DNA of 64,000 bases from Symbiodinium sp. CCMP2592 (taxonomy: Eukaryota; Sar; Dinophyceae; Suessiales; Symbiodiniaceae). Under the pieces are notes generated by a model, which was not told the DNA's origin, made no database searches, and saw only the letters and a list, made by a program, of their open reading frames with translations. Below, in pieces: positions 10,685-21,334 of the stretch. The translations under genes and the position numbers were made by a program. The DNA lies in the NCBI GenBank assembly GCA_905221615.1, contig CAJNDT010000613.1:865824-929823 (forward strand). The letters are read 5' to 3'. How positions within the stretch are numbered: the first letter of the stretch is position 1; each line of letters begins with the position of its first letter.

Positions 10685-10779
10685 TGTTTGTTTGGGGGCG
10701 CAAAGTAGCCAAATACGGATAAAGCCGCTGTATCTTCTATATATATATATATATATATATGAGTACAAGGACCCTTAAT
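10546..10779. repeat. Hairpin element, family D copy 4, expanded by TA microsatellites
   Basis: The ends AAGGGTCCACGTACCC and GAGTACAAGGACCCTT are family D arms. The interior has been replaced or expanded by three (TA)n tracts at about 10568-10592, 10626-10682 and 10740-10760. Confidence 0.6.
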
Positions 10780-11082
10780 CGGGTATGACCCTCACTCACC
10801 CTGTTACATGCCAAGTCGCTTGGCAGGGAATGCCCTGCAATTCTTGGCGCTGCAATACCGACGCCTGAAGCAATATCTCGCACTTTCCGATCAATGTTTC
10901 AATCGGGTGCCGTACTATGTTGGGGACCTAAGAAGGGGACCCTACTTTAGAGAACGACCCATGTTGTAGAACAGGCTCTAAACCCCAAGTTGCACTAAGA
11001 AGGAGGCCCAGTAGTCTTTAGAAGCATAAGCCCGAAATTGCAAAACGCCACAACTGTAAACCGGAAAGCTCTAAGCCCCTAC

Positions 11083-11203
11083 GGGTCCATGTACCCATGT
11101 AGGACATACTTCGGCCCTAAAGTACCTATCTATATATATATATATACATATATGTAGTGACTACGTTGCAATGTATTTTCTATGTGGATGCATGGACCCT
11201 TAG
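11083..11203. repeat. Hairpin element, family D copy 5
   Basis: GGGTCCATGTACCCATG at the left and GATGCATGGACCCTTAG at the right form the ends. A short (TA)n tract lies in the loop. Confidence 0.6.
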
Positions 11204-11648
11204 GGAGCTGTATCAGGGCCAGAGGATTGCAGGTCGAACTTGGGGATCCTTCCGCCTTTCGGGAAGGGAAGTGTCCGGGATTTTCAGGGTTTAAGGCTTA
11301 GGAATTACAGGGTTTCAGGGTTTAGAGGGATTTTTTGGATTGCAGCTTGTTTGTTGAGAGAACCAGGGCTCGGGGCGACGCCTTTCTGGCGATGTGCGAC
11401 TTTCTGCATTACGGCTTCGGGTCAGTGCATCAGGGCTTAACAGCCCCCCGAGTGTGGAGAGTTTTGCTGCGGATGGAGTGCTTGAAGCATGCAGGGGCCT
11501 TGGCCTAACTGCTACGATACCACGAGCATGTACAGCATGGCGCAACGCTGCTTCGGGTGTAGAGTTCAGGGCTTTAGGTTAGATCCCTTCCGGGGCGCAT
11601 TTTGCTGGTGAGAGTTTGATATCCCTGAGTCCTGATAATTAAGGGCTG

Positions 11649-11732
11649 TACTATAGGGGCCCTAATAATTACCAATTATAGTATAATGGGCCCCCCAAAA
11701 CCCTATTCTAATTATTAAGGCCTCTGTAGTAT
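11649..11732. repeat. Hairpin element, family F copy 2
   Basis: TACTATAGGGGCCCTAATAATT at the left pairs with the right arm ending ATTATTAAGGCCTCTGTAGTA, with two mismatches. The loop contains TATAATGGGCCCCCC. Confidence 0.7.
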
Positions 11733-12292
11733 TCCCCTCACCATATGTATCCTCTGCCCAGGCTTCTATACTACTCCAGATTGAAAGCTACAAGCCATAA
11801 AGCTCCAAGTCCTCCCTAAGTCCTGAGCCCGAACAGTCAACTCAACTAGCTCACAAAAGGGAGCCAACCTGCTAAGAGTAAATGTTGGCCCTAACCACAG
11901 CCTCCAGACTTTAAAGCCCTTGTTATGAGATGCTTGGAGGGACCCTGACCCTAAAGCCCTAAACCGTTATAAACCATAGACCCTAAACTCTAGACCGTTA
12001 TAAACCCTAAACCCTCATAAACCCTAGACCCTTATAAACCCTAAACCCTTATAGCAATCCTTATACTCATCCTTATAGATCCCTTTAAGGAACCCTAAAA
12101 CCCCCCAAAACCCCCAAAACCCTAACCCCTTATAAAACCTCCGAAGACTTCAAGCTGGGATCCGAGGAATGAACCCCGGCATCAGCTGGTTCCCTTCACA
12201 TCAGTTCTACGGAGGCTCGTGGGTTGATAATGTAAACTATGTATCCAGGGTTCCTTTAAGGAGTTACTTTAAGGGTTCTATAAGGGATTTAT

Positions 12293-12424
12293 AGGTTTTA
12301 GGGTTTAGGGTTCCTTTAAAGGTTTAGGGTTTAGGGGGTTTAGGGTTTAGGGATTTGGGGTTTAGGGATTAAGGCTTTAGGGGTTTAGGGTTTAGGGATT
12401 TAGGGTTCAGGGTTTAGTTTTAAC
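12293..12424. repeat. Degenerate TTTAGGG tract
   Basis: About fifteen telomere-like heptamers with variants such as GATTTAGGG and GGTTTAGGG, in TTTAGGG orientation. Confidence 0.75.
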
Positions 12425-12870
12425 GGGTTCCTTTAGAAGGACCTATATAAGGGTTAGGTACTATAGGGTTTGGTGGGGATGGTATCAATCCTAGGTTTCC
12501 TTTAAAGGGATCTAGGGGTTAAGGGTTCAGGGTCAAACTGTGCTTGTCGGAGGTTCAGGGTTTAGCGGTTTTGGGATGATGGATTGGGATTTGTGCTTGA
12601 AGAGAAACGCACAGGTCTATGTCAAGCCCCTCGCAAGCATTCCTAAACCCACTTCAACATGGATAGGGTCTGTAAATGGCGCCCATGACACTTTCAGAAT
12701 AGGCAGCCCAGAAACAAATCAATCCCAGCCACAAATTTGCTATCGCAATATATACCTCGCTGCCTACCAAGTTCCTCAGACTTTACGCCGCTAAAGCCCA
12801 AAGCCCTGAACCTTCCAGCTCCTTAGAAATGAGGCACCGGGGAGCTTTTCATACCCCTAAACCCTGTCTA

Positions 12871-13097
12871 GAACCCTTGACAGTACCCTTATAGTAACCG
12901 ATTAAAGGATCCCATTAAAGGGTTTCTAGAACCCTTACAGTACCCTTATAGTAACCCATTAAAGGATCCCTTTAAAGGGTTTCTAGAACCCTTGTAGTAC
13001 CCTTATACTAACCCATTAAGGGAGCCATTTAACGGATTTCTGGAACCCTTATAGTACCCTTATACTAACCCATTAAAGGATCCCTTTACAGGGTAAC
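12871..13097. repeat. Four tandem copies of a 57-58 bp unit
   Basis: Units start at 12871, 12929, 12986 and 13043, each opening GAACCCTT and containing AGTACCCTTATA and CATTAAAGGATCCC. Divergence between units is modest. Each unit carries a short palindrome around GGATCCC. Confidence 0.85.
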
Positions 13098-13256
13098 CCC
13101 CCATAAACCCTAAACCCTAAACCCCCCCAAACTTCAGAGGCCGTTTGCTGGACGACATGTTTGTGCAGCAGCAGCCCACCGGACTTCTCGAGCATCCGGC
13201 GCAGGCTCTTTGGGAATTGGTTTTGGTTTAGGGGTTTGGGGTTTAGGGTTTGGGGT

Positions 13257-13363
13257 GGATACCCAGTAGTACCCTAATTCCCTTGTTGTAGTCCTAGGTT
13301 CCTTACATTTACAGGTACCCAATTTCAAAAGGGAGCCCTTTGTATTCCTAGGTTACTGGGCAT
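13257..13363. repeat. Hairpin element, family J copy 1
   Basis: Ends GGATACCCAGTAGTACCCT and AGGTTACTGGGCATCC pair imperfectly. The internal GTAGTCCTAGGTTCC and TATTCCTAGGTTACT words are shared with copy 2 at 13617. Confidence 0.65.
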
Positions 13364-13616
13364 CCTAATTGGTGATTCACATCGTGGCACTGACTAGGCT
13401 TCATAGGTTTTGAAGTCAGGCTAGGGGCTCAGGGTTGTTACTAGGGATGAGAGGTTCACGAGTTGGGTGTTTGAGGGGTTTGGGTTTTGGGGATCTATGG
13501 ACGGCTGTGGAGCTTTTGAAGCGGTGTGCGTGGTTTTGAGGGATCGTGGGACCCACTTGGCTAACAACCTGCGGCCGCGGCCACATTCCCTGACTATTGT
13601 TTCATTTATTGTTTAA

Positions 13617-13735
13617 CTAGGATGCCCAATGCTACCCTTATTCCCTTTTTGTAGTCCTAGGTTCCTTATAAAGTTACCCAATACCCGAAATGGGAGCCCT
13701 TTTTATTCCTAGGTTACTGGGAATCCTTGTTAATA
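13617..13735. repeat. Hairpin element, family J copy 2
   Basis: AGGATGCCCAATGCTACCCT at the left, and a right end of CTAGGTTACTGGGAATCCTT. It lies 254 bp from copy 1 in the same orientation. Confidence 0.65.
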
Positions 13736-14057
13736 TACAGCTCCAAAGACTGTTGAAATCGTTTCCTGGTTGAGGGACTGTACTCATAATGAGGATGATA
13801 TTCGGAGATCCCAGGCCCGATTTTGTTTGAAAAACCCTGTTGGTGTCCCGTGCTGTTCGAGGGTTTAGGGTAGGGCGCTGATACCCTAAAACCCTAAACC
13901 CCTAAGCCCCTAAGCCCCTGAACCCCCTAAACCCCTAAGCTCCTAAGCCCCTAAGCTCCTAAGCCCCTAAGCCCCTAAACCCTAAACCCCTCAACTCTAC
14001 ACCCCAATAGTTCTTCTTGTCGGAAAGCTTGAGTTCAAGATCTCCAAGGGCCCCCTC

Positions 14058-14141
14058 TTATATTGGAACCCCTATAGATCCCCCTTTAAAGGAGCCCTTT
14101 AAAGTATATCCCTAATTACTAAGTCCCATGATCCTTTAAGC
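14058..14141. repeat. Solo family C right arm with upstream leader word
   Basis: The block CCTATAGATCCCCCTTTAAA...TACTAAGTCCCATGATCC occurs here and at about 4686-4773 and 10025-10101. In each case a right arm stands without a left arm, so this half-element is itself a repeated unit. Confidence 0.6.
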
Positions 14142-14583
14142 AGTCTTGAGCTGGAGCCCCAAACCCTCGGAGGCCCGTAACAACACCTCGTGCACAAGCT
14201 TTGAGCTTCATAGAAGGTAAACCTTCGTTATACAAAATGAACATGGGGTGTAGGATTTGGGGCGCCGGAATATAGGGGCCTAGATAATTACCAATACTAT
14301 GGTGGGGGTTCCTTATTATGATTCTAGTATAATATACCGGGTGTAGGATCTGGGGCGCCATAATCTAGGGGGCCTAAACAATTACCAATACTATTGTGGG
14401 GGTTCCTGATTATACTTACAGACAAAATATACCCCAAAGCCCTTCTCACATCTTAAGGCCCCTATATCGTGGGGTTTGAGGACCGGTTTAGGGTTTAGGG
14501 TTTAGGGTTTGGGGTTTAGGGGGTTCCAGGGTTCCGGGCTCCGGATTTCAGGTTTGAGGATCTCATCAGCACGCTTTTGTTGC

Positions 14584-14697
14584 ACTTTGAAGGATCATGG
14601 GACGTAGTAACTAGGGTTATAATTAGGGTAACTATACTTATAACCCCAATTAAGGTACTCATAACCTTACTTACTGAGTCCCATGATCATCCAAGTA
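14584..14697. repeat. Hairpin element, family C copy 6
   Basis: AAGGATCATGGGACGTAGTA at the left and TTACTGAGTCCCATGATCAT at the right. The centre is in the opposite orientation to the copy at 4554. Confidence 0.75.
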
Positions 14698-15502
14698 GGG
14701 TTGAGGCATTGAGAGTGCACAGGTTTGCCAGTGTTTGCAGATTGATTCTTTCAGGAATGTGGTGCTTAGCCCAGTATGTCACAAAGTCGACAAGATCAAC
14801 GGGGTTCGTCAACAGACCATGGAAGCGGATGCGCATGCGGGTGTGTGGCAATGTGTCCGTGGAAGGAAAAGGACGCTGGAAGCAGCATCATCAAATCCTG
14901 GACGGAGGTGTGCGGAGTTAGACAGGTGTGGCAATGTGCATCGCGCTAGGCGGGTAGGCATCCATACAAAGCAAGCACTGACATTATTGATGTTGGCTTT
15001 GATGCCAGTGGTTTGCGTATTCTGAAACAGAAACGACGAGAAAGCTTACGAGCGTGCCTCACCAAAGCGAGGGCCCCCCCCCTGCACTCACATTTTGATC
15101 TGTATGATTGTCTGATTCAGTCTATGCTTTTTTTTCGAGACACTCCGTTAAGCAGTCGGTCTAATAGCCCGAAGCAGCGTGATTGCACAAGCATGAAGGC
15201 CGATAGATAGTGCTTCAAGTTTTCAGAAATCCCAACAATATCCGATAGACGTTATGTGACACGGCGCATAAGCAGATACAAGTGTCGCGCATGCCGAGAA
15301 GTGAATGAGCGTGTCTTGAATTTGTAAGCTGTGACTGAGAGACAATCTCATCGAAAGCATCTTGAACTGTCATGTTCGGGCAAGTTTGCGAGAGTCAATA
15401 TGTAGTCCCGGAAAGTTTGGCTGCCCATCGTGCTGTCGCTTTGCAAGCTCTAAGAAACCGTCCTGGGCATAGTTCGTGCGAGATTTTTCTTCTAACAACT
15501 TG

Positions 15503-15533
15503 GCATATATATATATATATATATATATATAGA
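15503..15533. repeat. (TA)n microsatellite
   Basis: A clean TA dinucleotide run of about 30 bp in otherwise non-repetitive sequence with no recognised gene. Confidence 0.9.
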
Positions 15534-16601
15534 TGAGAACACACGTTATCATACACGTTTGAAAGGAGTGGGCAGAGCTGCTGCCTTGCCCAGAACCTTC
15601 CAGCAACGCTGTCCAAACCTGTTCCGCACTCGCCAATCAAGCACCAGCAAATCGAAGCGCTTTAATCAGGTTGAGGCAGGCTTGAGACTTGAGCACGTAC
15701 CACGTTGTAGGGTTTCGCCCTACCAATGTAGACACGAGGCATACAACGGCTTCGCTTCAACGTTTTGATCGACCATAGCCATCCTCGCAAACCCAACATG
15801 GAACTTTGGGACTTTCGGACTTGAAACGCTTCCTTTGCAGACGAGTAACCCCTAACCTGAGGCCGGACGCTCAGTGCCTATGTTGGCTTGGGAAGTCGAT
15901 GCCGTCGGTGCAGCATCAGGCACGGGGAAGGGGTTGGGGCCTGGTCATGTTCGATGACCCTCTTTTTCTGGCAGCATTTGTTTGGTTGGTTCGAGGGTTC
16001 GGCTTTCGGGTCTCAGGTTGGAGGGTGTAGGATCAGTTCGTGAACCTTGAACCCAGAACGTTCATTGATGGCGCATGCGTCAGCACCTAGCAGAAGACCC
16101 CAGGTGAGCGCGTTAGCCACACACGCACCGTCGACAACAGCGCTGGGTCGCGCATGCATGCTGGAGAGGCTGGGCGGCTTTGAGCCTTCACGATCCCGAT
16201 CGATCTCGGAATCAGTCCCGTTGAAAGCGTAGGGGATGATGTTTTGTCCTTTAATGGGGGTATCTGGAAGCCAAGCTGTCGCATGCTCTACTCTTCTGTA
16301 TGACGATCTCTTGTTCAAATTGGGACGAATAATGCCCAACATAAGGAATTGGCACGGCTGGGGAGTTTTGGCGGGTTTGCTCCGATTGAGGAGATGCAAT
16401 GAAAACATGATATACAGTGCGATTTCAATGTTTAGGGCGCCGACGGTCCCTGACAGGCTCAGAGTGCTGCACGCTTGGCGGAGCAGTTGGCAAAGATCGC
16501 CGGCCCTGCTTCGGTCGGCATCCTCTGTGCCATGCCGAAAGAACAGAACACGTTTTTTGTTGGTACAAGTCGTCCTTATTCGTGGTCGGTATATTTTAGA
16601 A

Positions 16602-16691
16602 ACCAGAAAGTTGAGACATGATTACCCTAATGCTCTTAAGGTAAAGTATGTTCCTGCACTAATCTTCCTGAGCCTACGTTCCAACTTGCTG
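16602..16691. repeat. Hairpin element, family E copy 3
   Basis: CCAGAAAGTTGAGACATG at the left and TTCCAACTTGCTGG at the right are diverged family E arms. Confidence 0.6.
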
Positions 16692-17140
16692 GGGGTTCAC
16701 TACATGGGGGAGAGTGGAAAGCCTCGGTGGCTTTACGGTGCAAGCTCTTTCGGAGAGTTGTACCATGTTGTACTGTTGGCTATTAAGCATCCTTCAGCTT
16801 GGGAGTCTGTGTTGGATTCCCTTTTTTGAGAATTCCTACAACAGGGATTCTGAAGAGGAAGACGATTGTTTGGGGATAAGAGCTTCAGGATTGTGTTTGG
16901 GCAGGGCATTCGCATCATGGAGTTTGATCCAAGCTCTAGTGTAAACAAAACTAGAAGTCCCTGCAGATCTTTAATCTATACAACAATCCGCGAAAACTTT
17001 CAACTGAATCTTCTGCGTACAACGATGTAATCCTGCCTTGTATGTCCCACTCTTCCCGCCTTTGAGAGGTATACTGTATCCCACAATTTGAGTTTTTCTG
17101 CCGCAAATTGTTCCATGTAGCTTTTAACACTAATTAAACT

Positions 17141-17243
17141 GGGAGTTTCCGAAAATTAGGGTTACCTTATATTGGGGGTCCTGTATGAAAAAATCCTACT
17201 ATTCAGGGTACCATATTCGGGTCCCCTATTTTCGGAAACTCCC
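17141..17243. repeat. Hairpin element, family A copy 3
   Basis: GGGAGTTTCCGAAAATTAGG and CCCCTATTTTCGGAAACTCCC are almost perfectly complementary terminal arms. Confidence 0.85.
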
Positions 17244-17646
17244 ATACAGCACGTAACATGATTGTACCCCAATTCAGACTGGGCCCAGTCTTCTCGAAAG
17301 TTCGCACCCGAAGTGGGCACCACGCCCTGAACTCTGAATCTTTGACTAGGTGGCAATTTGGGAAACTTGTTCATGTCCGTTTATGGTTCCTAAAAAAAGG
17401 TACCTGTTCATAAAGGCTTTTCAGAGCCCCAAAACTACAACCCAGTTGAAGCCATAAACCTAAATCCAGAAAGCGAAGGGATTGACCTGAACCTCAAACG
17501 CCCTGGAGCCTAAAGCCAAGGTCGCACCGCTCTAAACAGAAACCCTTGTAAGACAAACAACATTACAGTACCACCGGCATGTTTGGGAACGTGTTTAAAT
17601 TCCCATACGTGCCCCATAGCAATCCGACACAGCTCTTCTGAAACCG

Positions 17647-17836
17647 AAAGGGTCCAAGTACCAATCTAGTAAGTGCTTAGTAGGTACTCGGGACCACCAA
17701 AAATATGGGTAGTTCTCTAAATGAGGCTCCCTTTGGTGGTTCTTTTTACACTAGTGCCGTACTAGTTTGGGGACTTGAAAAGGCACCCCAATTTAGAGAA
17801 CTACCCATATACTAAACAACTACTTGGACCCTTTGG
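17647..17836. repeat. Hairpin element, family D copy 6, hosting a nested hairpin
   Basis: CAAAGGGTCCAAGTA-type ends: AAAGGGTCCAAGTACC at the left and CTACTTGGACCCTTTGG at the right. Compared with copy 1, CATG has become CAAG on the left and CTTG on the right, so pairing is kept. A second hairpin (17704-17809) lies inside. Confidence 0.75.
17704..17809. repeat. Hairpin element, family H, nested in a family D copy
   Basis: ATGGGTAGTTCTCTAAAT at the left pairs with AATTTAGAGAACTACCCAT at the right. A half copy (TTTAGAGAACGACCC) with the same preceding words lies at about 10915-10973. Confidence 0.75.
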
Positions 17837-18011
17837 GAAACCCAGCCGAGGCTGGTACCGGGCACAGGTTGCGGCCATTTCGGAGGAGTTGTGTCTCGGA
17901 TTGCAGGTTTTAGGTTACTAAGATAAGGGCCTTAATCATGAGAATAGGGTTCCTTTAAAGGGTTCCTTTCAAAAGTGGTCTATAGGGGTTACTGTAAAGG
18001 TTACTATAAGG

Positions 18012-18130
18012 GTTTATTATAGGGGCCTTCATCATTAGAATAGGGTCTTGGGGCCCATTATACCCATTATACCATAATTACAATAAGGGCCCCTCAAGAT
18101 AGTTTCGGTAATTATTGAGGCCCCTGTATT
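18012..18130. repeat. Hairpin element, family F copy 5
   Basis: ATAGGGGCCTTCATCATTAG at the left and TAATTATTGAGGCCCCTGTA at the right form the arms. The loop holds several TACCCATTATACC words. Confidence 0.65.
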
Positions 18131-18198
18131 AGGGCTTCAGCGTTTACGGGTCCCGGGATTTGAGGGTGCTTGGGGTTTCGAGGGTTGTTAGCCGCCGG

Positions 18199-18250
18199 GT
18201 TTAGGGTTTAGGGTTTAGGGTTTAGGGTTTAGGGTTTAGGGTTTAGGGTT
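18199..18250. repeat. Pure TTTAGGG array
   Basis: Seven perfect tandem TTTAGGG heptamers, the cleanest short telomeric array in the window. Confidence 0.9.
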
Positions 18251-19050
18251 CGTTGTGGGTTTGTAAAACACTGTGATTTGGATTTAGCGTCTGGCACCCA
18301 GCTTTTTATTTTCGGACATGATATTTCCTGCTGTTGGCTCGACGGATTTGGTTGAAGCCGCATCTCATCGTCCACGAGGGATATGACGAAACCACCATCC
18401 AGGGAACGGGCACTTCCAGCCGCTGGCGGCACTCCACGCTTGGGGACCATGCCGTGAGTGCATACTAGACAGTGGTTGAGTTCCGAACTTTACTTAGGTA
18501 CCCTTCTGAATTTATTGTACATGAGGTGCGTCCGACTCGGACTCTGGACCTCATGAAACAAAAGTATACTTTTTAGGGGGTTTCTTATTACAGTTATGGT
18601 ATAATGGGCACCAAAACCCTATTCTGATCATTATAAGACACCTATATTAGGTTTCAGGATGTTGGGAACAAGGCTCAAGTCGGAGAGCGGAGAAAGTCAG
18701 GCTCGGCTCGTGCGGATTTCATGGTTTTTTTCACGACTGCTGCCAGGTGCTGTCCGGGAATCCATGTGGGAAGCGCCGGAGCCCCAATGTGCCCAAGGGC
18801 GGGGCCGTTAGAGATTCATGGGGAAGTCTGGGTTTGAGGGGATCAGACTTTTGGGTTTGGGGAGAACGGCTCTTCAGCGACGCCAAATCTCCTCTTCTTC
18901 ATCATCCTCATAGTCGTGATCGTCATTGTCACCAGCATCATCAGCAGCAAGGTCATCAGCACCATTGATATCAAAACCCCACGCACGATATTTTTTCCAA
19001 AAGTCACGACAAGATCCTGATGATGAGTTTGATCAGCACAAGCACAATCT

Positions 19051-19152
19051 GGGAGTTTCCGACAATTGGGGGTACCTTATTTTGGGGTTTTTATAGTAAG
19101 TATCCTACTATTTAGGGTACTATGTTCGGGTCCCCTATTTTCGGAAACTCCC
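19051..19152. repeat. Hairpin element, family A copy 4
   Basis: GGGAGTTTCCGACAATTGGG and CCCCTATTTTCGGAAACTCCC form the terminal arms. Confidence 0.8.
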
Positions 19153-19415
19153 ATCTCAGTTTCTGGAGCTCGGAGTTTACAGGGCTTCGGCTTTGTGTTT
19201 CGGGTCTGAGGGTTAATATAGCACGTAAGGGTTCATGGATCAGGGTTTAAGGGCCTTTGGAGTTTAGGGCTTAAGGTGGGTTGAAGTTGTGGGTAAAGCT
19301 CCGTACTGGAAGGCTGCATAAGCGGTGGACACATACTTGGAGCAGTTTGCAACGGCGAAGAACCGGCTAGCAAGGTGCCAGAAAGCCCAAAGTTTGAACC
19401 CTAATCCATACCCGG

Positions 19416-19520
19416 TATTGTAGGGGCCTCAATGATTAGAATGGGTTTTGGGGGGTATCATACTGTAGTTAATACGAGGAGCCCCCAACACCCGATTCTA
19501 ATTGTTAAGCCCCTACACTA
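19416..19520. repeat. Hairpin element, family F copy 6
   Basis: GTATTGTAGGGGCCTCAATG at the left faces ATTGTTAAGCCCCTACACTA at the right. The loop contains GGGTTTTGGGGGG against CCCCCAACACCC. Confidence 0.7.
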
Positions 19521-20711
19521 CTTTGGATCAGCTTGCTAGCCAGGCCTAATGGGTGGCAACTCGAACTTCAGCCAACATACGGAATGCAGCCTGAGGCCAA
19601 TTTCTCAACCTCCCCTAGAGCCCCAGTCTGAAACCTTGGGCCGCGAAACCTTCCGCCCCTAAATTGGGGATTTGTTAGAGTAGTTTTAGTTACCATAAAC
19701 GGGATTTGTAGGCACAATATGTTGCTCCCATAATATGGTAGACTAAACTTCTTAGCAAGAGCACGGCAAACTGGCCCCACACATCGCCAACTCAGCCCAG
19801 ATACCCAGCATGCTCGCTCTGTATGTCCATTAATGCCCCTACATGTTCAGCCCGCAAAGGTTCAAACACCAAGCTCGAAACTGTGGGGTTTAGGGTTTAT
19901 AGGGTATGATTTCGAATTGTCAAACTGTCACCTGGCAACCGAGATTCAGAGTTCAGAAGCAAGTAAACCATTGTGCATTTGCATCAATCAAGCCCTCGTC
20001 ACCAGAAACACTCAGCCAATGTTTTGTTGACACTGCATTCTGAATTACAAAGAAGCCCCGGATGCATACTATAAGGGCCTGCCAGTATTATTTCTCAGGG
20101 TTTCTTCTTGTAATCATGGAACAATACACTCTAAACCCTATTCTACTTAATGAGGCCCCTATATCAATGATCTTTCCTATAGATCTACTATAAAACATTG
20201 TATATAAGGGAACCCTAAAAGGGAATTTCCATCGATCGAGTCGGCGACCGTTACAACCTCCCTCCTTGGAAATCGAGGTCGCCACGGCGCAGGGCAGCGA
20301 GTGGGACTACGTCTTGCTGAGCACAGTGAGGCCATCGGTCTTTGTTTTCGGAAGCGACGGGTTGGAACGTTGACAACAGATCAGACCGCAAACGAGTATG
20401 ATGCTAGCAACTTCACTACACGAGCAAGGTCAACTTACTGGTTGCAAGTGCAAGAACGACCTTAAGGGCCAGAAATCCACACATGAGAGCCCCAATCTTC
20501 AGGCCTTCTTGTGCGGAAGTGACAAAACTAGCCCAAATCTATATCCTTCCCCCGGGCTCCAGTTTAGGTTACAAGCCATGTTTTTTGTACCACAGTCACC
20601 CATCATTTACTTGGACTTAGAGTAGGCCCTTACTCCCTTTTTTAGGGTTCAGGTTCCCTTATAAATAAGCCTCTTCAATCCAAAAAGGGCACCGTTTTGG
20701 GGGTTAATCAT

Positions 20712-20795
20712 TATTATTACTATTACTAGTACTAGTACTAGTACTATTACTAGTACTATTACTATTAGTATTACTAGTACTACAGCTACTACTAC
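20712..20795. repeat. Degenerate (ACT/ATT)n trinucleotide tract
   Basis: About 80 bp of TACTATTACTAGTACTAGTA-type triplets. The same tract style flanks the long TAG array at 47.5 kb. Confidence 0.8.
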
Positions 20796-20975
20796 TATCT
20801 TGGTGTCTAGTTTAGATAGCCGGAGCCCTGGGGTTTTCTGCTCCTTCTGGAGGCGCGGCGGCGCAGCTGTGAAAGGACGCCTCGGCCGCTGGGCTGGCTT
20901 GGAGCAGCATCTTCCGTGCCTGCTTCGATGGTGTTGCTGGTGATGGGCCCGATGTTGACGGTGATGTTCAAATTC

Positions 20976-21060
20976 CGAAAGGGTCCAAGGTGTAGTACCG
21001 TATACATTGTTGTGCCCCAACCTATAAGTACTGAATTTCTTGGTGCCTGGACCCTTTGGC
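20976..21060. repeat. Hairpin element, family D copy 7
   Basis: CCGAAAGGGTCCAAGGTG at the left and CCTGGACCCTTTGGC at the right form the ends. This is one of the shorter family members. Confidence 0.6.
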
Positions 21061-21239
21061 ATGGGGTTAATTGATCCTCATCGTCGTCATCAGCAGCAGG
21101 AGCACTGACTAGCATGCGCATTACACCACAATCATCCTACGACGATCTTGTGATGCCGACGGATGCCGATGGCAAGCGTAACTATTGGTCACTATTGCCA
21201 CCTATGGTAGAGGACTCTCAGTGATGACGAAGAAGTAAT

Positions 21240-21334
21240 TAGCCCTAATATAGAGGCCTTGATTAATGCCTATAGTAATGTGGGGGTTCCTGATTGAATA
21301 GTCCCAAACACCCAACTCTAATTGTTAAGGCGCC
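21240..21334. repeat. Hairpin element, family F copy 8
   Basis: CTAATATAGAGGCCTTGATTA and TAATTGTTAAGGCGCCTATAG form imperfect arms around a GGGGGTTCCTGATT centre. Confidence 0.6.

Noticed and set aside
15765-15800. ACCATAGCCATCCTCGCAA as a dinoflagellate spliced-leader relic
   Set aside because: Only the first half resembles CCATAGCCATTTTGGCTC; the match is too short to distinguish from chance.
16236-16829. A 197-codon open frame on the + strand, the longest in the first 26 kb
   Set aside because: It overlaps a family E hairpin, has no recognisable domain, and other frames in the same stretch are also open. It is most likely chance in a GC-balanced region.
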